From Bryum argenteum (taxonomy: Eukaryota; Streptophyta; Bryopsida; Bryales; Bryaceae), in assembly GCA_037043015.1 (NCBI GenBank), contig CM073326.1:496001-560000 (forward strand): a DNA stretch of 64,000 bases, given 5' to 3'. Each line of letters starts with the position of its first letter. Position 1 is the stretch's first letter. The notes beneath the pieces are model-generated. The model saw nothing but the letters and a program-made list of their open reading frames with translations. It had not been told where the DNA came from and made no database searches. Below, one piece after another: positions 1-10,849 of this stretch. The position numbers and the translations under genes are program-made.

Positions 1-44
1 TTCAGGATGCAACAACCGGTGTCATTCAGTAAGAAGCTACACCA

Positions 45-1010
45 GTGTCACTCGACGGTTTTTACACCGGTGTCACGTGTGGGGTGTCACGAGACGGGGC
101 CACACCGTTGTTCACCCAAAGATTTTGTTTGCAATCGGTGTCATGCAGGAGGGGGGCTACGCCAGTGTCACAAAAAAGCTGTTTTACACTAGTGTCACTT
201 GATAGGGCTAGACCGGTGAGTCACTTGACGGGGCTACACCGGTGTGTCACTTTACGGGGCTACACCGGTGTGTCACTTGACGGGGCTACACCGGTGTGTC
301 ACTTGGTGGGGCTACACCGGTGTGTCACCTGACGGGGCTACACCGGTGTGTCACCTGACGGGGCTACACCGGTGTGTCACCTGACGGGGCTACACCGGTG
401 TGTCACCTGACGGGGCTACACCGGTGTTTAGGGAGGGAGCTACACCGGTGTTTAGGGAGGGAGCTACACCGGTGTTTGGGGAGGGAGCTACACCGGTGTA
501 TAGGGAGGGAGCTACACCGGTGTTTAGAGAGGGAGCTACACCGGTGTATAGGGAGGGAGCTACACCGGTGTTTGGGAAGGGAGCTACACCGGTGTATAGG
601 GAGGGAGCTACACCGGTGTTTAGGGAGGGAGCTACACCGGTGTATTGGGAGGGAGCTACACCGGTGTTTAGGGAGAGAGCTACACCGGTTTCACGGTTTC
701 GGGTCTGGAACCGGTGTCACAGATGGCAGAGCTGCACCAAATTTAGAGGACGGTTTCTACCAAATTTAGATGCACGAAAACACCTTCTTGAGACGGGGTA
801 ACTCCTCCCTTCGGAATGCACGCATATGGTACCTGTCTACAAGACTCAAGTTTTATACCGGTATCGCATGACGGAGCTACACCGGTATCGCACAACGGAG
901 CTACACTGGTGTCACGTGCTGGGGCTACACCGGTGTCACAAGAGGGGACTACACCGGTGTCACGGTAGAGGTGGCTTTACGAGGGTTTTAGGGAGGGGTT
1001 TTAGACTGGT
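45..1010. repeat. Minisatellite with ACACCGGTGT core
   Basis: A tandem array in two forms. From about 233 to 415 the unit is 26 bp (CTACACCGGTGTGTCAC followed by a TGACGGGG-like tail). From about 415 to 690 it is 24 bp (CTACACCGGTGT followed by TTAGGGAGGGAG), with about 11 units. The flanks, 45-230 and 850-1010, hold degenerate copies. The core ACACCGGTGT is a perfect palindrome that often extends to GTGACACCGGTGTCAC. The same core returns at 55980-58320. ORFs across it only translate the repeat. Confidence 0.9.
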
Positions 1011-1039
1011 GTCACTGGTGTTTTAGGCAGGGTTGTCAA

Positions 1040-1603
1040 ATCGGTCGACATTCGGGGTAAACCTAGTCCGCGGACGTAGTCCGGACTATGTCGACCGGGA
1101 CCATAGTCCGGACCATGGTCCGGGGGGGTAAATGGGAGTTACCCCGGTCCCTGGTAACTTCTGGGGCCGTTGGATCATCCACCTGGCAGCATCTCAGCCG
1201 TCAGATCTTGATCCCCGGTCTGGCCGACCGACCCCGGCCGCTCGCGCTGGACGGACGGCCGCCGACCGCATCAAATCTTGGCCGTCGGATCAAGATTCAT
1301 CGTTGCGGGCCGTTGGATTGGGGCGCCGTCCGCATGCCTGACGGCCGTCGGATCCGGGCGCGGCCGACCGATCGGTCGGCCAGGCGGTCAGGCCGTCCGA
1401 TCGGATGGATCGGTCGGCAAAGCCGGGCGGCCGGTCGGCCAGGCGGTTGGTCGGCCTGGCGGGTGGTCGGTCGGCCTGGAGGGCGGTCGGCCAGGCGGTC
1501 GGGCCGTCCGATCAGTCGGCCGCGTCGGCCATCCGGGCGGGGGCGTCCGACGGTCGGCGGCGCGACCGATCGGCCGTCCGATCCAGGGCGGGCCGTCGGC
1601 CGC
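1040..1603. repeat. CpG-dense GC-rich island upstream of promoter P1
   Basis: Low-complexity sequence made of permutations of CGGTCGGCC, GGCCGTCCGATCGG and CCGACCG. It is very rich in CpG and sharply unlike the surrounding DNA. Similar islands lie at 25265-25580, 27590-27770, 30515-30920, 36077-36620, 43810-43935, 45770-45975 and 48480-48868. Most sit directly upstream of a TATA box. Long ORFs in it are by-products of GC richness. Confidence 0.8.
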
Positions 1604-1640
1604 TATAAAAGGCCGACCGGCCTCCTTATTCCCTCACTTC
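1604..1640 (+). promoter_or_regulatory. TATA-box promoter P1
   Basis: CTATAAAAGG lies at the downstream edge of the GC island, followed about 20 nt later by TTATTCCCTCACTTC. This matches the layout of the five promoters in region 3, although the downstream block is weaker here. Confidence 0.6.
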
Positions 1641-1834
1641 TTTCCTCCATTCTCACGAAGAGAGGATGCGGAGTTTCTCTGGCTGGGAATTCTTTGTAAT
1701 TCCTGTCCACTGGCTCCTTGTCTTTTGGAGGAAGGAAGTCACTTGTTATACGGGGGGAGTTTTTGTTCTTTTTTTTTGAAAAGTTTTTTTAAAAACTTCA
1801 CACTTTCTTTACATATTTCCTTTTTTGGGATCAA

Positions 1835-2036
1835 GATGCCGAAGGAGAAGAAGAAGAAGGGTGGTGCGAACTTCTTTGAGAAGTTTGAGCCTCATGAGGT
1901 CCCGGGTGACGCTTGTAAGGTATTCTTGATAGAATTTACCGTCAAATTCTATGAGGCCAATGATCTTCGAGCATTGGAAAGCAAATATGTGAGATATCAG
2001 GAGGAGGGCATCCAGAAAACCTCGTATTCGTTATAA
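1835..2036 (+). CDS. Short ORF downstream of P1, unknown, probably a truncated gene
   Basis: A 67-residue ORF starting at the first ATG about 200 nt after the P1 TATA box. It begins MPKEKKKKGGANFFEKFEP, a basic start followed by an aromatic and acidic stretch, and I recognise no family. A longer frame through the GC island from 1278 exists, but its upstream part is low-complexity GC translation, so I chose the internal start. The context (GC island, TATA, UTR-like block) is that of the other element genes. The ORF may be the 5' end of a gene whose remainder was cut off by the material starting near 2.1-2.4 kb. Real function is unknown. Confidence 0.35.
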
Positions 2037-2440
2037 TGGGAGAAGAACAATCTCCCAAATTAATACATGAAGTTCAATCGAGCTAAAATTCACTCAGTTA
2101 TTGGCCACACCGTAAGCATATGTATTATGAAAATAAAATTTCCATTAAATTGGGAGGTCCACTTAGATCAAAACATTATGTAGAAAGCATGTCATGAGAT
2201 GAAGAAAATAAAACAAAGTGATTACGACCCTTGTGTTAGCAATATGGGAAGCACTTGTCGTAGATTGGATCAACATCGCAATATGCAGAATTGGATTGCA
2301 TCAACCCATAATTTGAATATATAATAGGAAATGAACAAAATACAGTATAATATGTAATTCACTTACGACTATATATTAGAATACAAACCAAAGGGTCTAA
2401 GAGTCGGCTATCGGATGCGTAGAGCATCATTGATGGAATA
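2037..2440. other. AT-rich spacer, no gene seen
   Basis: No ORF, RNA gene or clear repeat is visible. It separates the short plus-strand ORF from the 3' end of the minus-strand DUF7869-like gene. A terminal repeat of that gene's element could lie here but I could not identify one. Confidence 0.5.
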
Positions 2441-3700
2441 CTACTCTTCTGAAGATGTGGCAAGTTCTCCCAAAGAGGCCTTTATGATATTGATTTGAAT
2501 ATCAGGTATTGAAATAGTCATATCTTGCCCCATTCCGTCGTCCCCCCTAGGTTGCCTTGTTCTAGATTTCCATGCTGTGAAAATGGCATCCGTACTTTGA
2601 GATGAAACGTCGACACCTCTCTCCACCGTCCAACGTAGCTTTTTGTTTACATCCCAACCTGTATAATACTTTTGAACATCCCTATCCCGTGATATGGGAC
2701 GAAAGAACTGGATTTCTACGGTATTAGGTAAGTCTGGGTTTGAATTTGGATCAGACATAGCACGCCCTATCCAAAATGGACGGCCATCTGTGCCACATGG
2801 ACGTAGTGCAACAAAATATCCCTTGTAAAGGTCACGTCCAACTCGGAATGACGGAGCTGGTCGATCACGTCTTTGACCTACAAAGTGGTCGTCCTCGCCG
2901 TACTCTTCACGAAGTGTCCCGTCCAATGTAAACTCATCTTCTACAGCATGCGCGAGACGAGTTGATGGCCAAAACCCATGTTCCAACCCCGGAGCTTCTT
3001 CAAGAGTTGACGGGATACCAGGGTGCTGTGATATTAGTGTATCCATAGGTATACAAAGAGCGTCCTTAACGTTGCTCCAATAGTATGAGAGTGGCTCATA
3101 CAATCGCCTTGATTCGATTGACTCACGTGATAATCGCTCCCAATGGTCAACAAATCCTGAAACTCCTTTCACAATCTCCGGCAAATGACGCATCTGCATT
3201 GGCTGCACAGCTTGTGGTACCCCCCTAGGCCATAGCGATCTACCCTCTGAATCCTCCTTCCATAACTTAATGCCCCCCTCATCACCTCTAGGAAGCCATT
3301 CATCGTCATGGCAAAGAATTTTGTACTTCATAACCGGGCACCCACGTGCATCGAGGAAGAACTTGAATTGATGCGCTTTTGTATGTCCAACCAATGCTTC
3401 ATCACCCTCCAGCAACCACTCTTGAATAAAAGATTTGAAGTTAGGAACCTCTTGAACGAGGTGAGGAATGACAGGAAGTGACTCTAGCTTCATGAAAGAT
3501 TTCATGAGAAGAGGGATAGTAGGATAATCCTCCTTATGCAAAGCCATGCTCCAACGACCAAATAATGCATCTATGTCATCATGAGTGTGACCAACTAGCA
3601 TAAAATTAACATATACTTCTCGAAATACCCGTTTGGCTACTAGAAGGGACCAGAAACTGAAGACAAACCTATTTTTGTTATCACTAACAGCATTGTCCAT
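2441..3700 (-). CDS. DUF7869-like transposase-like protein, C-terminal part
   Basis: The 419-residue frame starts MDNAVSDNKNRF and carries VGHTHDDIDALFGRW near residues 36-50. The DNxxxDNKN and GHTHxDID motifs are the signature I associate with the DUF7869 family, thought to be transposase-derived and often found in repeat-rich plant and protist genomes. It continues the frame at 3728-5341: in-frame sequence just upstream reads NVQMDNAV, so the family's QMDN motif spans the boundary. A roughly 45-nt stretch with a near-duplicated segment separates the two frames and is either a tiny intron or damage. The C-terminal 250 residues (charged, a tryptophan-containing segment near residues 310-350) have no recognised domain. 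Confidence 0.6.
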   Translation of the reverse strand: MDNAVSDNKNRFVFSFWSLLVAKRVFREVYVNFMLVGHTHDDIDALFGRWSMALHKEDYPTIPLLMKSFMKLESLPVIPHLVQEVPNFKSFIQEWLLEGDEALVGHTKAHQFKFFLDARGCPVMKYKILCHDDEWLPRGDEGGIKLWKEDSEGRSLWPRGVPQAVQPMQMRHLPEIVKGVSGFVDHWERLSRESIESRRLYEPLSYYWSNVKDALCIPMDTLISQHPGIPSTLEEAPGLEHGFWPSTRLAHAVEDEFTLDGTLREEYGEDDHFVGQRRDRPAPSFRVGRDLYKGYFVALRPCGTDGRPFWIGRAMSDPNSNPDLPNTVEIQFFRPISRDRDVQKYYTGWDVNKKLRWTVERGVDVSSQSTDAIFTAWKSRTRQPRGDDGMGQDMTISIPDIQINIIKASLGELATSSEE

Positions 3701-3727
3701 TTGGACATTTAATATCGGGGCAATGGC

Positions 3728-5341
3728 CTAGGTGGAACCAAAATGTCCGGAATCGGGCCAAGTGGATCCAAACACATCTCTCGAACCATGAAGAAGAGTC
3801 ACGTAAATAGGATGCGAAGATGCCTCTGTAAAAAGTTGTCTAGAGGAGGATTTCGGCGGTGCCTCCAGATCGCGTAGCAGCTTCGCAAATGACCCCACAG
3901 TGTAATTTGCATCATGTGAGAAAATATCTAATCCAAAATGCGCATAGCGCTGATCTACATGTCCATGAGCTAAAATGCTCATTCTCGCTAGAGGCAATTT
4001 CATGAGACCATCTAAGTTCTTCACCTTGTGGGATAAAGCAGGGGAGGCTGTCTTCGAGTGGTCCATCTTGTCATGCATAATAGTAAGAACCTCATGAGGC
4101 ATCGTCCTCGACCTAAAACGATTGAGGTAATACAAATCCCTATGAGCAAACGCCGAGTCCAAGTGCGCACTTAGTTTCCTCGACCATAAAAGTGCAGATT
4201 GACTTCCTGGTAAGGTGAGCTTCATCAAGGAGTCAAACTCGTCACACTTTGAGCACCGTGCGAAATTGTCTCCTGCCCTCTTCGCGTAGTACTCAGGATA
4301 GCTAAGTCGGCGGATTTTGCTAAGGCTTGAAGCTGACACTGGTGGAAGCCCGCATTCAACAAGATGTTCACATATAGGCGGAATCTGATTCTTCCACTTA
4401 AAACTTGCAGGAAGTATCTTCGTTACAACCTTCTCCCCTGAGGAGAGGCTATGAGACTTGTGAGGCATGTGGTCAGCATGCCTAGCAAGTAATGCGCCCA
4501 AGACAGCAGAAGCTACAACAGTATGACCCCTGGGCTTTCGTTTTCCAGTATTCCCATGATGTTGGGCTTCGAACCCAGCAGCTGCGTTCAAAGCGTTGCG
4601 ATAAAAGACGCTAGAACTAACACCCATAATTTGCATCCACGCTAACGGACATACGTCTATGCCTTCAAGTGTCACGACATTCCGCCCATTAGCGTTTGTA
4701 TGGAATTGTCGATGGACATCTAGTTTGATGTGGTTTCTGAACTGCACTGTTGTGTTTTCATACATGCGAGATCTAAGAACCTTTATCTTGTCTCTAGGGT
4801 AGTGTTGTACACAGTTTCGGCTACAACAGGTATTCGATGCCACTTCGTTAATTGACTGCTGTGTCAACAAGTTTTTTGCTCTGCGAGGAACTTGTGTAGG
4901 AACATTTCTATTGGAATTGTCATACGTACGAGTGCGTCTACCAAGGACCCGGCTCTGTTCTTTAACCCATCGGTTGTACACATCTCGCTGGGTATGGTGC
5001 AAAAGACTAACACCGTCCAGAAGAACTCGATCAATGGGCCACGACTTAAATGCGTAAATCCAGTCGTCAGGGTTGTCCACAGGCACAAACAAAGTTGAAA
5101 CTTGCACCACAATAACAGATTCACCAAGGGGTCCTGAAGAATCAGAAAGGGCACTGGATCGTAAATTCCGAGGTAAACCTTCTGCAATTTTGAGACCATC
5201 GCTGTTGTGCAACGCAACCGTTCTTCCCGACCAGAGCCGAGGTGGAATGACCTCAAAATCTGGAATATCCGGGTTCACTGGTGGAACAACAGTCTCCTCC
5301 TCAGCAGATGAGGTGTCCATGCTGCAGATGCACATGAACAT
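3728..5341 (-). CDS. DUF7869-like transposase-like protein, N-terminal part
   Basis: A 537-residue frame. An acidic, low-complexity N-terminus precedes a CxxC-type cluster (CCSRNC), a helix-rich middle and a second CxxC (FARCSKCDEF). Then comes an HDKMDHSKT segment, the usual acidic motif ahead of the GHTHxDID motif in this family. The first Met is at 5341, but a strong minus-strand splice acceptor (CATCTGCAG) ends just before the Met at 5320 (MDTSSAEEE), which is the more likely start. Upstream lies a probable 5'-UTR intron carrying 15 palindromes. It is divergent from gene A, 8.5 kb away. The substrate would be its own element's ends if it is a transposase. Function is inferred from motifs only. 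Confidence 0.6.
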   Translation of the reverse strand: MFMCICSMDTSSAEEETVVPPVNPDIPDFEVIPPRLWSGRTVALHNSDGLKIAEGLPRNLRSSALSDSSGPLGESVIVVQVSTLFVPVDNPDDWIYAFKSWPIDRVLLDGVSLLHHTQRDVYNRWVKEQSRVLGRRTRTYDNSNRNVPTQVPRRAKNLLTQQSINEVASNTCCSRNCVQHYPRDKIKVLRSRMYENTTVQFRNHIKLDVHRQFHTNANGRNVVTLEGIDVCPLAWMQIMGVSSSVFYRNALNAAAGFEAQHHGNTGKRKPRGHTVVASAVLGALLARHADHMPHKSHSLSSGEKVVTKILPASFKWKNQIPPICEHLVECGLPPVSASSLSKIRRLSYPEYYAKRAGDNFARCSKCDEFDSLMKLTLPGSQSALLWSRKLSAHLDSAFAHRDLYYLNRFRSRTMPHEVLTIMHDKMDHSKTASPALSHKVKNLDGLMKLPLARMSILAHGHVDQRYAHFGLDIFSHDANYTVGSFAKLLRDLEAPPKSSSRQLFTEASSHPIYVTLLHGSRDVFGSTWPDSGHFGST

Positions 5342-5467
5342 AGAAACTAGTTAAAGGAAAGGCCATCAATCACATCGAAGTCTCTGAAATTGATGATATA
5401 AGACTCCTTGTACAGTATAGCTCCTTTGCGAGTTCATGTTACTAAGCTCTACAGGTTGAATCTACAG

Positions 5468-6313
5468 TTTAGCTCGACTCGAGCTAAACTTAATAGCGCA
5501 CCAAAATTCTGTAATTTAATCGTTTAGTTTAGCTCGAATCGAGCTAAACATTACAGTCTAAGGATTTAAATGATTACATCAACTCTCATTCTTTTGGTAA
5601 AGTTTGACTAAATTGATGTCACAGTTTAGCTCGAGTCGAGCTAAACTGAGTTAAATATTGGGCGACTTGGGTACCTTAGTTTAGCTCGAGTCGAGCTAAA
5701 CATAACAGATTTCGATAGTCCATAATTAAATCGTTTATTTAAGCTCGACTCGAGCTAAACATTACAGTCTAAGGATTTGGTTGATTACATCAACTTTTAT
5801 TCTGTAGGTAAATATGGACTAACTTAATGTCACAGTTTAGCTCGACTCGAGCTAAACTGAGTTATATATTGGGCGACTTAGGTGCCTTAATTTAGCTCGA
5901 GTCGAGCTAAACTAATTGGATTTCAGTTCATTCAGAAGTAAACGTCTAGTTTAGCTCGAGTCGAGCTAAACTGAAGCACAGTATGCGCCATTGGGACTCC
6001 GTAGTTTAGCTCGACTCGAGCTAAACTGGTTCAATATTAACAATCTCCATTTAACGTGTAGTTTAGCTCGAATCGAGCTAAACTTTTATGGCTATGGTTA
6101 GTCATACTTTAGCTCGAGTCGAGCTAAAGTGCTCGACTTTGCAAAGTCGAGTAATTTAGCTCGATTCGAGCTAAATTGCAGGGCTTGTACAGTCCAGTAA
6201 TTTAGCTCGAGTCGAGCTAAATTACTTGACTGTACAAGCCCTGCAATTTAGCTCGAATCGAGCTAAACTGCTTCACTGTGATAGTCCTGCTATTTAGCTC
6301 GACTCGACCTAAA
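5468..6313. repeat. Palindrome array A1 (15 copies)
   Basis: Fifteen copies of TTTAGCTCGA, one free base, TCGAGCTAAA. They start near 5468, 5528, 5625, 5680, 5739, 5836, 5891, 5950, 6005, 6062, 6108, 6155, 6201, 6247 and 6293. The central base is A, C, G or T in different copies. Most copies extend to 12-bp arms beginning AG or AA. The array lies in a probable 5'-UTR intron of the minus-strand DUF7869-like gene (acceptor at about 5321). Two longer blocks are near-duplicates: 5625-5700 and 5836-5911. Confidence 0.95.
6131..6260. repeat. Nested larger palindromes inside array A1
   Basis: CTCGACTTTGCAAAGTCGAG (about 6132-6151) is a perfect 20-bp palindrome with a different sequence. Around the copy at 6201, the flanks are themselves complementary: GCAGGGCTTGTACAGTC on the left and GACTGTACAAGCCCTGC on the right. 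This makes an inverted repeat of about 100 bp (about 6157-6259). Confidence 0.85.
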
Positions 6314-6319
6314 CGTCTA

Positions 6320-6720
6320 CACTCTTTCTCTCCCGATATTTACGGCGCTTATTCCGGAGCACCGTTTCTCCTCATTCTCTGAATGCAACTGGTTCGCACT
6401 CGAAGAGAGTGCGGTGAAAATGAAGGCTCGTCTGCACTTACATTGAAAACACACAAATTTAAGCATCACAAGAAAAGCGTCCACGACGGATGTGGAATGC
6501 TACTCTGGGTTTAGGGTTTACGACGCCGAAATTGAATTATAGAATGCAAGAAGCACTTACTTTAACAGAGACACAATCCATTTTACTGCCATATGCGTCG
6601 AGTCTTACCTTGACGCTTGTGTGGAGCTCATCTTGATCCCTACGTGCAGCGCGCTGGAATCTGAAACGCCGACGAAGCCGAAAACCCTGAAGGAGGAGCA
6701 CCACCTTCAGAAAATGAGGA
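6320..6720 (-). other. Possible 5' exon or promoter of the DUF7869-like gene
   Basis: Array A1 ends here and base composition becomes gene-like, with several short open frames on both strands. By analogy with gene A, whose array-bearing intron separates a non-coding first exon from the coding exon, this stretch may hold exon 1 of the minus-strand gene. No coding similarity is visible. Confidence 0.25.
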
Positions 6721-6772
6721 AAAAGGAATCAAGACGGCCAGGTTCTCGGAGGTCATTCAGATTCGTCTGGCC

Positions 6773-6916
6773 TTTCCCGCGCTCCACCTTATCTCGAGAT
6801 GAGGCGGGAAATACAAATGTGATTTGCCAGGAAAATCGATGGTGAGATTCCGGCGGGAAACTTTCTTCTCCCTATATTTCTGCATAGAAGTAGCATCCGC
6901 GAATTCGAGCGGGAAT
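6773..6916. promoter_or_regulatory. Cluster of E2F-type sites
   Basis: TTTCCCGC at 6773-6780 and its reverse complement GCGGGAAA at 6804-6811 and 6853-6860, with a near match GCGGGAAT at 6909-6916. TTTSSCGC is the canonical E2F/DP site of plants and animals. Three perfect 8-mers within 90 bp are unlikely by chance. The cluster lies upstream of the DUF7869-like gene's putative first exon and would suit S-phase expression. Confidence 0.4.
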
Positions 6917-6959
6917 ACAACCGCCATTCCTGCGTACATCGACGATTTCTGTACATCCC

Positions 6960-9620
6960 TGCGACAAGATCAATCGTAATAATTCACTGATTGGCCGAAC
7001 TAAGCTTCGAATGAAGGCATGCATTTCAAAGTTATCATGCCAATATTGACCATGCAATTAAAACTTAGGCATACTCAAATAGTTTAAGTTTGTAAGATAT
7101 ATTCTTCTAAGTTTTGTATACTCATTTTCACCGTAGGTAGGAAATAAATTTACAATGCTCTGTTCATTATATCGAGAAACGGTAATTTAATTGTATCTAT
7201 GGACATTCATGATTATATTTATTGCTTAATGTGGTTGGATTCATTATTAGTCTCACTACATGGGGTTATATTGCATGTGGATATGGTATGTTTCACATGT
7301 CAACCTAAATGGATATATTGTATATAAAAGATGGTAATTATTCATCTTCTCCACTTGGTTGTTTCTCAAGCGTTTTGTGGCATTTCAAAGTCCTTCATAT
7401 CAAATACATTTAATATGAGTATTATTCATAGTGTGCCATGCTTTGTAAGAAATTTGGTTTCATATATGATTCATTGTCAATAAGGAAGAGTTACCTCAAA
7501 TACATAGAAATATTGAATTCTCAAAAATAATGACCTGAAATAACCTGATTACCAATCTCAAGACGGTATTAACTTAAATGCAGACAAAAATGGATTAAAA
7601 TGTAACACTCCAAATAAGTATGCTATTTCTTAAAAAGCTCTCAACATGCTTTGCAACAAATAATATAAATCATATATTATTACATAAAAATCTAGGTATG
7701 AATTTATGGAATATGATGTATGTAACGGGAAATACTTTGAACAGTATAATCAGCATTCTAACAAAATGGTTAACTTCACGTGATAACAGCATGGAAAGAT
7801 AACTAAATTGCCAAATGCCTCCACAAAACACAAACCCTAAACCCTAAACCCTAAACCCTAAACCCTAAACCCTAAACCCTGAACCCTAAACCCTGAACCC
7901 TTAGTTCTAAACCCAGAAACTCTCAATCGTAAACACTATATTGTGAATCTCCAATACGTAACCCCTAAAGATCCAAGAAAGCCGAAATGGCTTTTGGAGA
8001 TTTCCGCAGGAAAAAAATTCAGCCAACTTTGACCATTATAATCTCAAAATTGGAGAAAAATTAACGGTTCAAATTAGTTATTAGAGTCAAGGGTCAAGTT
8101 AGTTTAAAGATCCCACGGTTGCATCTTCTGATTAATGCTTAGATTGAGTTTCTTTGGGCCTGAAGTAGAAGAAGGTATTTCTTGATGATTTAGACAATAT
8201 TGTATCAAGGATTTTTAGGGGTTAGATTGAATTGCTAAACATCACATACAACATCTACAGCATTATGAACACTTTACTTTGTATGTTTATATCAGAATTT
8301 TAGGCTTTTGTTCATCTAATCAACTTGCATGAGCAAGTCTATATTCTTAATTATTTATGTTAGATGTTATGCTCCAAGTTAAGTAACTTTGATAGGAAGC
8401 CTTAAATTATCTATTAATTTCTGTGCAAATAGTGAGAATAGCTTGCTATGTTCCATCAAAGCATATACCAAAGTATTTGCTCAATTGTAGGTGAACTTAT
8501 GTCAAGGATTTCAAATATAGAACTTAAAATGAAATAGTCATCTGTAGCTAAATAGATCCTTTTATTTGTAACGGACACTGATGTATTATGGGCACCCTTT
8601 AATGTGAAATGTGCTATTTATTCCAAATTAATATTTAAAGCACTTTCTCTTCTTCTAAGCTATTTAGTTTAAATTATAGACGATCGTAAATAGTCATTAG
8701 TAATAAATAATAATTACATTCTATTTGTAGTTATTTATAACCATGTTACAAGAATGATAACTTCCAAAATTATGATTAAATTATGCACTATATTCATAAT
8801 TATGTTAAATAATTTACTATCAATTACTATCCATAATGTACTCATATAATAATGTGTTCAATTGGCATAATTACTAATATAGGGAATATTATATATTTTT
8901 AACGAATCATATACTTGTACATGTAATTTCTATGTAAAGGTATATTTGGAATACATGGCATTATTGAGAAATATGTAGTGATTACATATGGACAAAAGTT
9001 AGAAACTAAACCTATTATACTTGAATGCAATTATACTTATGTACTCTTTAGTTTACAAAATTTGGAAAATAAACCAATATGAAGATTTTAAATCAAGAGA
9101 GATACTTATGTACATTAAAATCTTTGGCAATTATTGGAAAGTAAACACTTAAATCTTTAAATAAAAAATAATCAATTTTCATACGTATAGGATATCCGAA
9201 TGAATAAATAATAATGATTTCACATATTAAGTATTGCGCTAGGGTAAACAAGGCACATATCAAGGAATAATGAAATTTAAAATTTAAAACACAACCAGTT
9301 TTTTAAAATTTAAACCTCAACTCAATTCTTATAGCTTAATATACAAAACAAAAAAAACAACTTCGTGTGTCATTTGCCGAATTGTTGAAATGTACAAGCT
9401 CGACGAACTATTATTACCGAATTGTGGTTTCTGAATTGCGCACGGTGCTTGAGCATGCCCGCCATCGACACAGCTCCTCCACGGTGATTCATACAGCAAG
9501 TTCAAGCGCTTGGCAAATAGACGCGTCTAAAATCATCTTGGTTGATAATGAACTTGGTTGAAAATGGTGAGAAGAATAGCAATGTAAAGTTCACATACTG
9601 AAAATAGAGTATACAATATT
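6960..9620. other. AT-rich intergenic stretch, no gene seen
   Basis: About 2.7 kb of AT-rich sequence with only short ORFs that match nothing I know. It contains one telomere-like tract (7832-7902). No tRNA, terminal repeat or palindrome of family A was seen. Confidence 0.6.
7832..7902. repeat. Interstitial telomere-type repeat (CCCTAAA)
   Basis: About ten units of CCCTAAA with two CCCTGAA variants, the plant-type telomere motif on the plus strand as CCCTAAA. It is far too short for a functional telomere. Such tracts occur at old break-repair sites and in plant promoters (telo-box). Confidence 0.95.
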
Positions 9621-9629
9621 AACATCAAC

Positions 9630-10760
9630 GGAGTTTCAAAAAATTGACCAGACAAAATAGAAAACTAAAATAAGAACAATTAGATTTAAACATTAGCGAG
9701 TTTAAATTGGCATTCTAATGTTGATTAAAAAAATATGCGTAACAAAAGTGAATGAAAACTAATATTAGTACAACTACATTTAAACTTAGCGTGTTAAAAT
9801 TAACAGTCTAATGTAGCTCATAAAAAGATGAGTAATCAACGTGAATGGAAACTTATACTATTATACTTAAAATCAAACTTAGCGTGTTTATGAATTAGCA
9901 TTCGAATATTGCGAAAAAAAATATAAGTTCTAAAAGTGGATGAAAACTAATATTCATACAACTAGAATTAAACTTATCGTGTTTGGATTGACATTCTAAT
10001 TTTGCTCCAAAAAATTGGCGTAATAATAGTGAATGAAAACGAATATTCGTACAACTACATTTAAACTTTGCGTGTTAAAATGATCATTCTGATGTAGCTC
10101 AAAAAAGGATGAGTAATAAAAGTGAAAGGAAACTTATATTGTTACACTTAAAATCAAACTTAGCGTGTTTATGAATTAGCATCATAAATTGTCTAAAAAA
10201 ATTTGAGTAATAAAAGTGGAAGAAAACTAATATTCATACAATTTGAATTAAACTTATAGTGTTTGAATTGGCTTTGCAATGTTGGTCAAGAAACTTGGCG
10301 TAATAAAAGTGAATAAACACTAATATTCGTACAACTACATTTAAACTTAGCGTGTTAAAATGATCATTCTGATTTAGCTCAAAAAAGGATGAGTAATAAA
10401 AGTGAAAGGAAACTTATATTGTTACACTTAAAATCAAACATAGCGTGTTTATGAATTAGCATCATAAATTGTCTAAAAAAATTTGAGTAATAAAAGTGGA
10501 AGAAAACTAATATTCATACAATTTGAATTAAACTTATAGTGTTTGAATTGGCTTTGCAATGTTGGTGAAAAAAATTGGCGTAATAAAAGTGAATAAACAC
10601 TAATATTCGTACAACTACATTTAAACTTAGCGTGTTAAAATGATCATTCTAATGTAGCTCAAAAAAAGATGAGTAAAAAATCAAACTTAGCGTGTTTACG
10701 AATGACCATTCTAATGTTGCTCAAAAAAAGATGTGTAAAAAAAGTGAATGAATTAAAATT
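9630..10760. repeat. Tandem repeat with 280-bp higher-order unit
   Basis: The block ACAACTACATTTAAACTT recurs at about 9770, 10051, 10331 and 10611, a spacing of 280-281 bp. Each 280-bp unit consists of three related subunits of about 93 bp that share AAACTTAGCGTGTT, a CATTCTAAT-like step and GTAATAAAAGTG. This is a small satellite-like array with higher-order structure. Several of its near-identical blocks suggest recent unequal exchange. Confidence 0.9.
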
Positions 10761-10849
10761 TAGAAGTTAGAAAATTTAATTATGGTACTAAACTTAGAGA
10801 GAAAAATGGTTTCATACATCAAATTTTTTTGAAAATGCTTGTCCTGAAA

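Noticed and set aside
374-801. Two overlapping ORFs of 131-133 codons
   Set aside because: They translate the 24-bp minisatellite (period divisible by three keeps frames open) and show no other coding feature.
7832-7902. A true chromosome end
   Set aside because: Only about ten telomere-type units, with unique sequence continuing on both sides.
9367-9561. 64-codon ORF in the AT-rich spacer
   Set aside because: Isolated, short, no homologue in the window, no promoter-like sequence and no matching splice context.
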